Part shown: one piece after another, positions 52,187 through 61,764 of the stretch
Position numbering within the stretch: position 1 is the stretch's first letter
Layout of the letters: each line of letters opens with the position of its first letter
NCBI RefSeq assembly: GCF_017115095.1
Contig: NZ_JABXKI010000111.1
Coordinates: 29,488 to 92,419, forward strand
From: Nostoc sp. NMS4
GTDB taxonomy: Bacteria > Cyanobacteriota > Cyanobacteriia > Cyanobacteriales > Nostocaceae
DNA length: 62,932 bases
Reading direction: 5' to 3'
The notes under the pieces: model-generated
Database searches by the model: none
What the model saw: only the letters and a program-made list of their open reading frames with translations
Told to the model about the DNA's origin: nothing
Program-made: the position numbers and the translations under genes

Positions 52187-55100
52187 ATGGTCAGCCTTAT
52201 AGCCACGCAAGGAACTCTGTTTGACCTAGAAACAGTTCTGGATTATGGGCAATCAATCCTCAACGTTGCTCAAGAACTCACCAAATCACTGATTGAGCAA
52301 CGGACTATCTCCACCAGGACAATCCAAGCCCAGATGAATCGCTATTTTCTAGGCACGGCAGCAGAGGGTGCATGGCAGTGGAAAGACGCTTACGAAGCTA
52401 TTGAAGTGGCGCAAATCTTATATCTGCGTCATCTGGGAATTAAGATTTTATCACAACAACCTCAAGTGGTTGTGCAACAATTAGAAGAATTAACAGCCCT
52501 CTGCCCGACCCATACTCGCCGTAGTGAAGAGTCAGTACAGCTTCAGCAATTCTCCACCCCTCTGCCGCTTGCTTATCTGGTAGCCAAAGCAGGATTTATA
52601 CAAGCTACTGATTTGATTTTGGAGCCAAGTGCCGGAACTGGTTTGTTAGCACAAATGGCTAAACTGCACAGTGCAAGTCTGATGCTCAACGAGCTTGCAC
52701 CCGATAGAACGAAGATTCTGCGGCGATTATTCCCTGGTACACCATTATTCTCAGTAAACGCGGAACAAATTAACGACTATCTGGTTGGCAAGACTCAGCC
52801 CTCAGTTGTGCTGATGAATCCACCTTTCTCTGCATCTCCCAAAATCAACAGTCGCAACCCGGACGCAACTCCTCGCCACATCAACTCGGCATTGCAAAGA
52901 CTAGCCGACGGTGGACGACTGGTAACAATCACAGCCAACTGGTTTTCTCCCAATAATCCCACTTGGCGCGAGACTTTTGTTAGGTGGCACTCAGAAGCGC
53001 GAGTTTTAATGTCAGTCGGGGTTAACGGCAAGGTTTACTCAAAACATGGGACAACTATCGACACTCGGATTACAGTGATCGACAAAGTTCCGGCTGACTC
53101 CAGCGAAATCCCTTGTATTACTGAAACTTTGGATCTGCCTGAAATACTGGCATTAATTGAGCAGTTGCCACAGAGGTCTTCGTGGGAACGCTCAGATATC
53201 AAAGCTGCTGTGAAGGCAATTGTTGTTCAATTGCCAAAGCGTACTACAGTTGCACAACCAGAAACAGTCTCCTTTCTTCCAGACGACGTAGTAGTGTTGG
53301 AGTATGAGGTTATCGAATGGTCTGCTACAGAAGGACTCAAAGATACTTTATATGAAACCTATCGCCCACAACGAATCAGAATTAAAGATGCTTTACCTCA
53401 TCCCTCACTGCTTTGTGAGAGTGCAGCCCTAGCACTTGTCTCGCCACCACCACCAACTTACAAACCGCATCTTCCTGGCAATATTATCGCACAAGGCTTG
53501 TTGTCATCAGCACAGCTTGAGAGCGTTATTTACGCAGGTCAGGCGCACTCAGAATTTTTATCTGGGTCTTATATTGTGGATGATTCATGGGATAATGTGA
53601 CTGTAGCAGCAAATAGCTCAGAAAATGCTGTAAAATTTCGCCGTGGCTGGTTCTTAGGCGATGGGACGGGTGCAGGGAAAGGAAGACAATGTGCAGGAAT
53701 CATCCTCGACAACTGGTGTCAGGGGCGAAGAAAAGCAATTTGGGTATCTAAAAGTTCTGCTCTTATTGAGGACGCACGTAGGGACTGGTGTGCGCTCGGA
53801 GGTAGTGAGAAAGATATTATCGACCTGGGCAACATCAAGCTAGGCGATCCCATCTCTTTCACCCAAGGCATCTTATTCTGTACCTACTCAACTCTGCGCT
53901 CTCAAAAGAACGATAAAAGTCGGCTCAAGCAAATTGTTGAATGGGCAGGCAAGGAATTTGAGGGAGCGATCGCTTTCGACGAATGCCACAGTATGGGCAA
54001 TGCAATGGCGCAAGAGGGCAAACTGGGCATGGTTGCAGCATCCCAGCAAGGCATTGTTGGGCTGAGGTTGCAAAACGCATTACCGCAGGCACGGGTTGTC
54101 TATGTCTCCGCGACTGGAGCGACGAAGGTTTCCAACCTATCTTACACAAATCGTCTAGGGCTTTGGCAAACCGGCGATTTTCCGTTTAGCTCCCGTGAGG
54201 ATTTTGTGGAATCCATTGAGGGCGGTGGTATCGCTGCGATGGAAGTGGTCGCCAGGGATCTCAAGGCTTTGGGACTGTATTTGGCGCGATCGCTTTCATT
54301 CGAGGGAGTTGAGTATGAGATGTTAGAAATCGAACTCACTCCTACTCAAGAACGTATCTATGACAGTTATGCAGACGCTTTTCAAATTATCCATAATAAC
54401 TTGCATAAAGCTTTAGAAGCCTGCAACATCACTGGTGCGAAAACATACAACCGTGCTGCTAAAATGTCTGCCATGTCTCAGTTTGAATCGTATAAGCAAA
54501 GATTCTTCAATCATTTATTAACTAGCATGAAATGCCCACAGTTAATTAAAGCAATTGAGAATGATTTAGCCCAAGGCAATGCTGTTGTAATTCAAATAGT
54601 TTCCACCAATGAAGAATTACTCAAACGCCGACTCAATGAAGTTGCACCCGAAGAATGGCAGGATTTGAACCTTGATTTAACACCACGGGAGTATGTTCTT
54701 GACTACTTAGTAAGTGCCTTTCCCGTACATCTGCATGAGATTCACTCAGGCGTTGATGGAGACGAACGCTCCGAACCAGTCTTTGATGCCGATGGCTCTC
54801 CGGTTATCTCCCAAGAAGCTGTAGCCTTGAGAGATACTCTAATTGATCGACTAGCAAGCCTTGACCCAATCCCCGGTGCATTAGAACAATTGCTGTGGCA
54901 TTTTGGTCACAAGCAAGTAGCTGAAGTCACAGGTCGTAGCAAACGAGTATTGAAAGACGAAGCCGGACGCTTGTTTGTGGATTCACGGGGTAGTGGTGCC
55001 AATATTGCTGAGACTAACGCATTCATGGCCGGAGATAAGCAAATACTCATCTTCAGCGATGCAGGTGGTACTGGCAGAAGTTATCATGCTGACTTAAATG

Positions 55101-56455
55101 CTGTAAATCGTAGAAGGCGATCGCACTATTTACTCGAAGCTGGTTGGCGTGCTGACAACGCAATTCAAGGCGTTGGGCGCACTCACCGTACCAACCAAGC
55201 TTCTGCACCAGTCTTCCGTCCTGTGACTACTAACGTGCGCGGTGAACGCCGATTCATCAGCACGATTGCTAGACGGCTGGACAGCTTGGGCGCACTCACC
55301 CGTGGTCAGAGGCAAACTGGCGGTAACGGTATGTTTGATGCCAAAGACAATCTAGAGTCGAACTATGCTGAATATGCTTTATACGAGTTGTTTAAGCAGA
55401 TTTTTCAAGGTCGATTTTATGAAGTTCCTCTGGGGAAGTTTGAACAGATGACAGGACTCTCGCTCACTTCCACTGAAGGTGGAATGAAGATAGACCTCCC
55501 ACCCTTGCGACAGTTCCTCAATCGCCTGCTGGCTTTGACAATCGGGATGCAAAATACGATTTTCGAGCGTTTCGAGTTGCTATTAAGTCAACAAATCGAG
55601 ACTGCGATCGCTAATGGTGTGTTTGAAGTTGGAGTAGAAACACTTCGGGCTGATAGATTTAGTATCGAAAGCTGTGAATCAGTTTATACTCATCCTCAAA
55701 CTGGTAGCGTGACCAATTATTTAAAGATTGAGCGTGTCCAAAAGAACAACATCAAAACGGCTGATGAAATGCTTGAGTTTGTTGTTAAGTATCAAGGGCA
55801 ATTCATGAGCAATGAGAAATCCGGTAATGCGGCTGTGAGCATTCCTACGCACAGCTTCTTTGATGACCAAGGCGGGGTGATTCCAAGAGTTCTACTCGTT
55901 CGTCCACAGAAAGAAACGCGTGTCCCTGTCGATAAGTTGGAATCGTCCACTTGGAAGCAGGTTTCGGCTGATGCCTTTGTTGCAGCTTGGTCGAAGGAAG
56001 TTGACCAATTGCCCAGATTCACTACTGATTATATTCACCTTGTGACTGGGATATTGCTGCCAATCTGGAAAATGCTACCCCAGAAGAACAATCGAGTATA
56101 TCGGTTGCAGACCAGCGATGGCGAGAAAATTCTGGGTCGGGTGGTCAGTGCAGTAGATATTCAATCTGTGGCTGAACAACTCGGACTTAAGAGCAAGCTG
56201 TTAAGCCCACAGGAGTTAGTCTCTTTAGTGCTAAACGAAGGCTATTCCCAGCAGTTACCGGGTGGCGTTACTTTACGGCGTTCTTATATTGCCACAGAAC
56301 CTCGCATAGAACTGGTTAATGCTATCTCACTGGCAGAGCGACTCTTAGCTGTGGGTTGCTTCACCGAGATCATCAACTGGCAAAAGCGGGTATTCATTCC
56401 GGTTTCAGACAAAGCCCCAGCTATTCTAGCGGCTGTGATTGAAATCTTGGGTTAA
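52187..56455 (+). CDS. Strawberry-notch helicase with N-terminal DNA-methylase-like domain
   Basis: 1422 residues. The N-terminal region (about 115-330) has N6-adenine methylase features: LEPSAGTGLLAQMA (SAM motif I) and VVLMNPPFS (catalytic NPPF). The centre is the strawberry-notch SF2 helicase: FLGDGTGAGKGRQCAGIILD (Walker A, about 492-511), FDECHSMGNA (DExH, about 598-607), and C-terminal helicase motifs IFSDAGGTGRSYHADLNAVN and QGVGRTHRTNQ (about 965-1010). Bacterial SNO proteins of this kind are encoded by phages, plasmids and defence islands; they could remodel or modify invading DNA. No restriction endonuclease is visible. A TATAAT lies 4 bases before the ATG, so the transcript could be leaderless. 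Confidence 0.88.
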   Translation: MVSLIATQGTLFDLETVLDYGQSILNVAQELTKSLIEQRTISTRTIQAQMNRYFLGTAAEGAWQWKDAYEAIEVAQILYLRHLGIKILSQQPQVVVQQLEELTALCPTHTRRSEESVQLQQFSTPLPLAYLVAKAGFIQATDLILEPSAGTGLLAQMAKLHSASLMLNELAPDRTKILRRLFPGTPLFSVNAEQINDYLVGKTQPSVVLMNPPFSASPKINSRNPDATPRHINSALQRLADGGRLVTITANWFSPNNPTWRETFVRWHSEARVLMSVGVNGKVYSKHGTTIDTRITVIDKVPADSSEIPCITETLDLPEILALIEQLPQRSSWERSDIKAAVKAIVVQLPKRTTVAQPETVSFLPDDVVVLEYEVIEWSATEGLKDTLYETYRPQRIRIKDALPHPSLLCESAALALVSPPPPTYKPHLPGNIIAQGLLSSAQLESVIYAGQAHSEFLSGSYIVDDSWDNVTVAANSSENAVKFRRGWFLGDGTGAGKGRQCAGIILDNWCQGRRKAIWVSKSSALIEDARRDWCALGGSEKDIIDLGNIKLGDPISFTQGILFCTYSTLRSQKNDKSRLKQIVEWAGKEFEGAIAFDECHSMGNAMAQEGKLGMVAASQQGIVGLRLQNALPQARVVYVSATGATKVSNLSYTNRLGLWQTGDFPFSSREDFVESIEGGGIAAMEVVARDLKALGLYLARSLSFEGVEYEMLEIELTPTQERIYDSYADAFQIIHNNLHKALEACNITGAKTYNRAAKMSAMSQFESYKQRFFNHLLTSMKCPQLIKAIENDLAQGNAVVIQIVSTNEELLKRRLNEVAPEEWQDLNLDLTPREYVLDYLVSAFPVHLHEIHSGVDGDERSEPVFDADGSPVISQEAVALRDTLIDRLASLDPIPGALEQLLWHFGHKQVAEVTGRSKRVLKDEAGRLFVDSRGSGANIAETNAFMAGDKQILIFSDAGGTGRSYHADLNAVNRRRRSHYLLEAGWRADNAIQGVGRTHRTNQASAPVFRPVTTNVRGERRFISTIARRLDSLGALTRGQRQTGGNGMFDAKDNLESNYAEYALYELFKQIFQGRFYEVPLGKFEQMTGLSLTSTEGGMKIDLPPLRQFLNRLLALTIGMQNTIFERFELLLSQQIETAIANGVFEVGVETLRADRFSIESCESVYTHPQTGSVTNYLKIERVQKNNIKTADEMLEFVVKYQGQFMSNEKSGNAAVSIPTHSFFDDQGGVIPRVLLVRPQKETRVPVDKLESSTWKQVSADAFVAAWSKEVDQLPRFTTDYIHLVTGILLPIWKMLPQKNNRVYRLQTSDGEKILGRVVSAVDIQSVAEQLGLKSKLLSPQELVSLVLNEGYSQQLPGGVTLRRSYIATEPRIELVNAISLAERLLAVGCFTEIINWQKRVFIPVSDKAPAILAAVIEILG

Positions 56456-56749
56456 TTCCTAACCTCAAAGACCTAGTAGTTCGCTTTCGTGACGAAAGCG
56501 GGGTAAAGGGGAAGTGGGGATAAGGGGAAGTGGGGATAAGGGGGAAAGGGTTTAAATCCCAAAACCAGTCCCCTTTTCCCTTTCCCCAGTCCTCACAAGC
56601 GCATCTTTGGGTTGGCAGACTACTAGATTAAATGTCTGGGTCTTTTTTACTCTCAAAAACTGGGCAGCGATGATAACACCAAGGGAAGTGCAATCTACCA
56701 TGCAAACGCTCCGCGAGAATTTGATGAAATTTTTGTGGAGAAAGCAATC
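56456..56749. other. Intergenic with G-rich repeats, 294 bp
   Basis: Around 56500-56550, two GGGGAAGTGGGGATAAG units and further G-runs are followed by complementary C-rich runs at 56565-56590, forming a large imperfect hairpin. The G-runs could form a quadruplex. A 60-80 codon frame here is not credible. Confidence 0.6.
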
Positions 56750-57556
56750 ATGGCTAAGAAAGACTTCACACCCGCCCACGCCGTTGAGTTGTACATCGGC
56801 AACTATCGGTTTGATGCTATTAGGATTGTTGAAACGAAAGAGTACCGGATGTCTCAAAATCACATACTTGAGGCAATAGGTATAAATAAGAACTGGCTAA
56901 CCAGGTTACAGTTTAGCCTACCCCGTGTCTATAAAACCCTTGTAGAACAAGGCTTAAATCAGGTTACACTTTCTGCGGAATATACGGTTAAAACAACAGT
57001 AACACGTGCTATAACTTGGTCACTAAAAGATGCCAGAATAATTTGGCGTTACTTTGACACAAAAGGAAATGCACAAGCTCGAAGGTTAATTGATGCCTTA
57101 TCTGAAGATTCACTCATCAGCAGATTCGAGCAAGTTTGGGGAGAGTCGCGGACAGTTGAGCAACGGCGCATAGACGATTCTCGCATCCTTGATACCCCGC
57201 GTCCTTGGACAAAACTTTTTGAAACTGAGTTTGAGGAGAATCTAGCACGGATAAGCAAGCTACATAAAAAGCACATACAAAACGGCAAATACTATTGGGA
57301 GTTTGTCTACAACTGGATGACTCCAGAAGAAAAAGCCAAGCTCGATATCGTTAATCCAATTTTGCCTAACGGGAGAAGAAAGTACAAAATACACCAAATG
57401 CTGTCGAAAGAAACAAAGGAGAGGTTATCTCCTCACGTTATATCAGTCCTGGTTCTGATGAAGTCGGCTAACTCGGTGGCAGAACTGAGGCGGCTGGTGC
57501 AGAGGCAGTACGGAATTGATCAGCCTAATCTGTTTGATGGTTGGAATGTGGAATAA
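56750..57556 (+). CDS. P63C-domain protein
   Basis: The ATG at 56750 has GGAG nine bases upstream; a GTG at 56735 adds 5 codons. The 268-residue product begins with a P22-antirepressor-like N-terminal region (VELYIGNYRFDAIRIVETKE, YRMSQNHILEAIGINKNWL) and has the P63C core LDTPRPWTKLFETEFEENLA. P63C proteins are widespread in cyanobacterial genomes and phages; their function is thought to be regulatory, but is not settled. A hairpin follows at 57570-57597. Confidence 0.78.
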   Translation: MAKKDFTPAHAVELYIGNYRFDAIRIVETKEYRMSQNHILEAIGINKNWLTRLQFSLPRVYKTLVEQGLNQVTLSAEYTVKTTVTRAITWSLKDARIIWRYFDTKGNAQARRLIDALSEDSLISRFEQVWGESRTVEQRRIDDSRILDTPRPWTKLFETEFEENLARISKLHKKHIQNGKYYWEFVYNWMTPEEKAKLDIVNPILPNGRRKYKIHQMLSKETKERLSPHVISVLVLMKSANSVAELRRLVQRQYGIDQPNLFDGWNVE

Positions 57557-57569
57557 TTGACGTAAGTTG

Positions 57570-57597
57570 CGCGGTAAGCTGACAACGGTTTACCGCG
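57570..57597 (+). terminator. Stem-loop after the P63C gene
   Basis: CGCGGTAA and TTACCGCG pair with a 12-base loop. No T-run follows, so it is at best a Rho-assisted or RNA-stabilising structure. Confidence 0.55.
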
Positions 57598-57826
57598 ATC
57601 AAGTTCCGTGATGATGCGATTAAAGCATCTGTATCCAGGTGTATTCAGAGGCTACTATCGCTACTTCTGCTCTGTTGGTGACTTTAGCTAGCAACCATCT
57701 AATATCTAGCAATAGCTCAACCTAACTCACTATTTTTAGTTAAGAGTAAGTGTTAATTCTTCACACTTGTTATAGTTAAACTTATGTTACAAAACCCAAT
57801 GTAGTTAATCAAGCTTTTATCGTAGC

Positions 57827-58276
57827 ATGGTTAAAAATAGCGTTAATAAAAAGCCAGATAAAACAATTAAAAAGCGGCATCGCTTTTTTCTCAATCCTTA
57901 TAGTGATTGTGCGTTCACTAAATGCCCCAAATGCGATACTAAAACTAAGTTACGCAAGTTCCCTTTGGTAATCCACATTGAACCTAAACAGCTATTTTTA
58001 CTAAATAAACAGTGTAAATATTGCCCAAGCTGCGACTTAATTATTGCTAAAAAACAGGAAATTGAGCCATTGATGGCTGCTACTTTTGTCCAAATAAATC
58101 CTCAAATTGTAGGTAATAACTATGTAGTTATGGGAACAGTTGATAAAAAAGATTGGAAGGAAGGCGACAAAAATTTGCTTTCCCCATCGGAAATGGTCGG
58201 ACGCATATACGTCTTCAAAGATGTTTGGAATTTTGAAGTCATTTCGGCAGGTTGGTATCCTAACGAAGAAAAATAA
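57827..58276 (+). CDS. Hypothetical zinc-ribbon-like protein, 149 residues
   Basis: The basic N-terminus (KKPDKTIKKRHRFFLNPYSD) is followed by a four-cysteine metal site CPKC ... CKYCPSC (about 38-70), then a beta-rich half with a hydrophobic core (YVVMGTVDKKDWKEG, RIYVFKDVWNFEVISAGW). Convergent with the DUF1186 gene. Not recognised beyond the ribbon. Confidence 0.7.
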   Translation: MVKNSVNKKPDKTIKKRHRFFLNPYSDCAFTKCPKCDTKTKLRKFPLVIHIEPKQLFLLNKQCKYCPSCDLIIAKKQEIEPLMAATFVQINPQIVGNNYVVMGTVDKKDWKEGDKNLLSPSEMVGRIYVFKDVWNFEVISAGWYPNEEK

Positions 58277-58343
58277 TTCCAAAAAATTCTAAGTTTTTTA
58301 TCATTATTAGTGAAGTTCAAAAAATTTTGCTAAGATTGATGAC

Positions 58344-59225
58344 TCATTTCTTTTTAGAACGATTTTTTCTCCGAGATTGCTTTTGCATTTTTTTCTTATC
58401 CCTAGCTTTATTTTTAGATTTTTCAGATGTTCCAAGGCTAAATCCTTCTGGAATAAAAATATTATATGATGGCTCTCTCTCTTGTGGTTGGAAACAACTC
58501 CAACTCTCCATTTCTAAGATTATATCTTTAATAAAAGAATACTTTGTATTGTTACGTAGTCTATTTAAAGCTTCTTCTCTCTCTACTACTAGATAAGTGC
58601 TTACATCTTCTTGGTCAATAAAAAACAAATCAACCAATTCTTCTTCAAATGCCCGATCTATTTGTTCTTGCAGTTCGACTGCACAAAGCTGTGCGCTATT
58701 GGTTACTAAAGTAGTTTGGATATAATAATCCTCTTTATCTAAAGTAGAAAACAGCTTGGCATAATATTGTATCACCTGTTCTCTAGTAAGGACTTCTTGA
58801 GCTATTAAAACCAATAATGCTTCTAATGCAGCACCCCTTACATATTCGTTGGCTTCTGGATTTTCTATAAGTTGCTTTATTGGCTCAATATTTGAGCCAC
58901 TAACGGAAGCAAGTATTCTGCATAAATCTTCAGTTACTATATCTCCAGTTACATCTAATGCCACATCCCCAGGAACTGAAAAAAACTTGATAATTGTAGG
59001 ATATGCTGCTACTTCCCTAAATTGTGCCAGTAAATATAAAGCATGGATATGTAAAATATAGTCTGATTTTTCTAGTAGCTCTTCTAAATTGTTACTCAGT
59101 TTGTCTAAAATTTCTATTAATATAGATGTAATGGTTTCTCGCTCTTCAATGGCTCTTTCTAACGCTAAACGAGGAAATTCCTTAGTGTTATTTTCTAGTT
59201 GGGCTAAAATTTCTTCTATTTGCAT
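58344..59225 (-). CDS. DUF1186 (HEAT-like) protein
   Basis: I chose the ATG at 59225 (MQIEEILAQLE), the usual start in the family; a TTG at 59276 adds 17 residues. The 293-residue product has HALYLLAQFREVAAYPTIIK at about 60-80 and repeated alpha-helical pairs, the DUF1186/HEAT pattern. Many relatives carry a C-terminal SEC-C metal motif; this one instead ends in a lysine/arginine-rich tail (KSKNKARDKKKMQKQSRRKN), possibly replacing it. Function unknown. Confidence 0.78.
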   Translation of the reverse strand: MQIEEILAQLENNTKEFPRLALERAIEERETITSILIEILDKLSNNLEELLEKSDYILHIHALYLLAQFREVAAYPTIIKFFSVPGDVALDVTGDIVTEDLCRILASVSGSNIEPIKQLIENPEANEYVRGAALEALLVLIAQEVLTREQVIQYYAKLFSTLDKEDYYIQTTLVTNSAQLCAVELQEQIDRAFEEELVDLFFIDQEDVSTYLVVEREEALNRLRNNTKYSFIKDIILEMESWSCFQPQEREPSYNIFIPEGFSLGTSEKSKNKARDKKKMQKQSRRKNRSKKK

Positions 59226-59832
59226 CTGACCAAGATTAGCACTATTACTACTAATTAACTTAAAGTAGTTTATCAAACTGTGTACTGTAATTTATTAATT
59301 TCATCAAAACAGAATACATGCGTCAGTCGCCAGAATACAGAAAAGGTATTTTGTGCGACTGGCAAAGAGCGTAGCGAAGCGGTAGCGAGTAACTTCAATT
59401 GATGATGTATCAAAAAATGTTTTACATCAAGAGATGTGAATTGATTTTTATTGTTTGTGAGAAATTTGCGATTAAGCGGCTTGGAGCTAGTCCTCCTCAA
59501 TATGGGGATTTTGAGTAGAAGAAAAAGCTTGCCAATTAGATAACGGTGAGGCAATTTTAGAAACAGCGATCGCTTCTGTTGGTATTGTGCAGTTATATAA
59601 CTATGTGTGATGCTAAAAATTCTAAAGCGTAATTATAGTTAGGGAAGAATGCTTTTTGGAAACTGCATCTAACGCTTCTGTTGTGCCAGAAGTGGACAAG
59701 TTGTCCGTTCCAAAAACGAACCAAAGTATTGGTATGTGGATAGATAAGTATTTGAATAAATTCAAAGCTATACTCTTTAAGTATTCTACGTGTTCCGTGA
59801 TACTAGTATTTTCGTAACAGATGGTTATAACT
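59226..59832. other. Intergenic with gene debris, 607 bp
   Basis: It contains a cyanobacterial short repeat (GCGTAGCGAAGCGGTAGCGA, 59371-59390) and two truncated frames: one ends EAILETAIASVGIVQLYNYV near 59609, the other (59648-59817) reads ETASNASVVPEVDKLSVPKT. Neither has a start with a ribosome site. They may be ends of lost genes. Confidence 0.5.
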
Positions 59833-60225
59833 TCAATCAAGAGCAGCTTCATCAGGTAATGCTTCAAGTTGTAAGCCTACAGAATTTAGATAATTTTGGT
59901 CATTCAAAACTTGTGCTGGTAATTTATTTGCATTTACAGCCGCTCTTACCAAGTCTTTTGCAAGAATATTTCCGCTTAAAGTTTTAAGTACTAATGTTCC
60001 TCCACTCGGAATACCTTGTTGTAAAAGACCTCCCTGGTAAGCATAATAAACAAGTTCCGAACCCTTTAGGAAACTAATATCAGTAGAGTTAGTGGGTAAA
60101 CTGTTAAAATTGATAGCTATTGGTTTTCCGTTGATAACAGCATCTGTTTGGGCCCTACCAACACAAGGCATTAGGCTAATACAACTAACAATCAGAAGAG
60201 AATCTATTAAGGGAACAAATCTCAT
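59833..60225 (-). CDS. Exported hypothetical protein, 130 residues
   Basis: A signal peptide with a basic start, hydrophobic core (PLIDSLLIVSCISLMPCVG) and A-x-A-like site before QTDAVING. The mature part (DISFLKGSELVYYAYQGGLL, PSGGTLVLKTLSGNILAKDL) is beta-rich. Possibly a periplasmic or secreted domain; not recognised. The start codon has no clear ribosome site. Confidence 0.68.
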   Translation of the reverse strand: MRFVPLIDSLLIVSCISLMPCVGRAQTDAVINGKPIAINFNSLPTNSTDISFLKGSELVYYAYQGGLLQQGIPSGGTLVLKTLSGNILAKDLVRAAVNANKLPAQVLNDQNYLNSVGLQLEALPDEAALD

Positions 60226-61131
60226 AAAGCTAGCTTTTCAGTTCGAGTAAAATTAATCAGTTTCAGAACTTTAAGCATTAAAAGGGGAGAATTAGGGGAG
60301 AATCAAACAAGATGTACCCTCAAGCATTTAGATAGATATTTGACTTTTGCAAAGTTAGACAAAGTTTAAGCTTCACATCTATATATAGGAATCCGGTTTG
60401 AATTTTGACAATATACTGAGACTAAAATCTATATCCAACAAGGATTTTGCCCTAAAACCCGTTCAGAAATCAAATAGGAGTCCTATAGCCAATGCAAGTA
60501 GTAGCTTGATTAGCAAGCAAAAGCGCTCATACTCTAACGAGAGAGCTATGAGCGCTGTGAATCAGAAAAACCCACTATTATGAGGATTATCTATCAACTA
60601 AATAGACCGAAGTGAATATTAAGCTAACAATCATTAAGTAAATAGGCTGCTGGAAAAGTTACAAATGTTGTGTAATTAATATTACTTATACGATTTATTG
60701 CCACAAACGGCTACCAAATTATCACATGGGGAGACTGGAGGCGCTTTACAAAAGCATGTTCCAAAAATCTCTCTTAATTTTATCATCAGTATAGGGTTAT
60801 GAAGTAGACTAACCTGATCTACCAGTGCTTGGGATGGGAGCTAATTAACGACTATTTTCTGGTCGCTTTGAATATCGCTATATCTCCTCAATCCCAGCTA
60901 AAGTGTTGGGGTTTTTATTTTTCTTCTCAGCTATTGCCTATTGTATTTAGCGTAGTCTTATAAGCAATCGTAGCTTCATTTCCACTCTTTTGAATATTTG
61001 TCATAGAATGATGCCAAGTTAAAAACTTTAATGCCTTACGTAAATAGTTTACGAGATGGAACAATCGGTAGATAATAACCATGCTGTCTAATAGGCAGCA
61101 ATAACAAGAAGCGTATTTGCATCTCATTATT
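60226..61131. other. Intergenic upstream of parAB, 906 bp
   Basis: A 61-codon frame (60398-60583, TTG start) is doubtful. The region holds a near-perfect hairpin (60522-60556), and upstream of parA an inverted repeat TGCTGTC...GGCAGCA (61082-61100). It is AT-rich and may carry the parAB promoter and part of the partition operator. No iteron array or obvious rep gene is visible. Confidence 0.5.
60522..60556. other. Long hairpin upstream of parAB
   Basis: AGCGCTCATA and TATGAGCGCT pair perfectly, and CTCT/AGAG extend the stem around an AACG loop, with three bases bulged on the right arm. No T-run follows. Could be an operator or a processing site. Confidence 0.75.
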
Positions 61132-61764
61132 ATGATTGTCGCTTTTACTAATCAAAAAGGAGGTGTCGGCAAATCAACAGCTGCTGTTCATATGGCCTAT
61201 TGGTTTAGCCAACGCCAAAAAACGCTGATGGTTGATGCCGACGCTCAACAAAGCAGTTCAGTTTGGGCTAAATCTTTAGGGCTAGATTGTCAGGTAATTC
61301 AAGATCCAGAAGATTTGTTTGAAATGATTCCTCAGATAGCAAGTAGCTATTCTGCTTTAGTCATTGATGGCCCTGGCTCTCTTTCTGAAGTTACTAAAGC
61401 GATATTGGCTCGTTGTGACCTTGCTTTAGTCCCTTGCCAGCCTTCTGGTTTAGATTTACACAGTAGTCAGAAAATATTGCGTTTTATCAAACATGCAACT
61501 GAGTTAAGGTCAGGTTATCCTAAAGCAGCTTTATTTTTAAGTCGAGCTACTAAAGGAACGGTTTTAGAACGAGAAGCAAGAGAAGTACTTAAAGCAACAG
61601 GAACACAGGTCATGAAAGCTGCTATTTATCAAAAACAATGTATCGCAGATGCTCCTGGACAAGGATATACGGTATTTCAAATGTCAGGAAAAGCAGCGTT
61701 GGAAGCCGCAGCAGATTATGAGTCTTTGTTTGTCGAAGCTTTGGAGGTGCTAAATGTCCACTAA
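61132..61764 (+). CDS. parA: ParA-type partition ATPase
   Basis: The ATG at 61132 is preferred over a TTG at 61117. The 210-residue product begins directly with the deviant Walker A KGGVGKST (about 9-16) and continues with VDADAQQSSSVWA (A' motif) and SALVIDGPGSLSEVT (Walker B). The lack of an N-terminal HTH and short length place it among small ParA/Soj-like plasmid ATPases (type Ib). It would move plasmids along the nucleoid with ParB, whose ATG overlaps its end by 11 bases. Confidence 0.93.
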   Translation: MIVAFTNQKGGVGKSTAAVHMAYWFSQRQKTLMVDADAQQSSSVWAKSLGLDCQVIQDPEDLFEMIPQIASSYSALVIDGPGSLSEVTKAILARCDLALVPCQPSGLDLHSSQKILRFIKHATELRSGYPKAALFLSRATKGTVLEREAREVLKATGTQVMKAAIYQKQCIADAPGQGYTVFQMSGKAALEAAADYESLFVEALEVLNVH

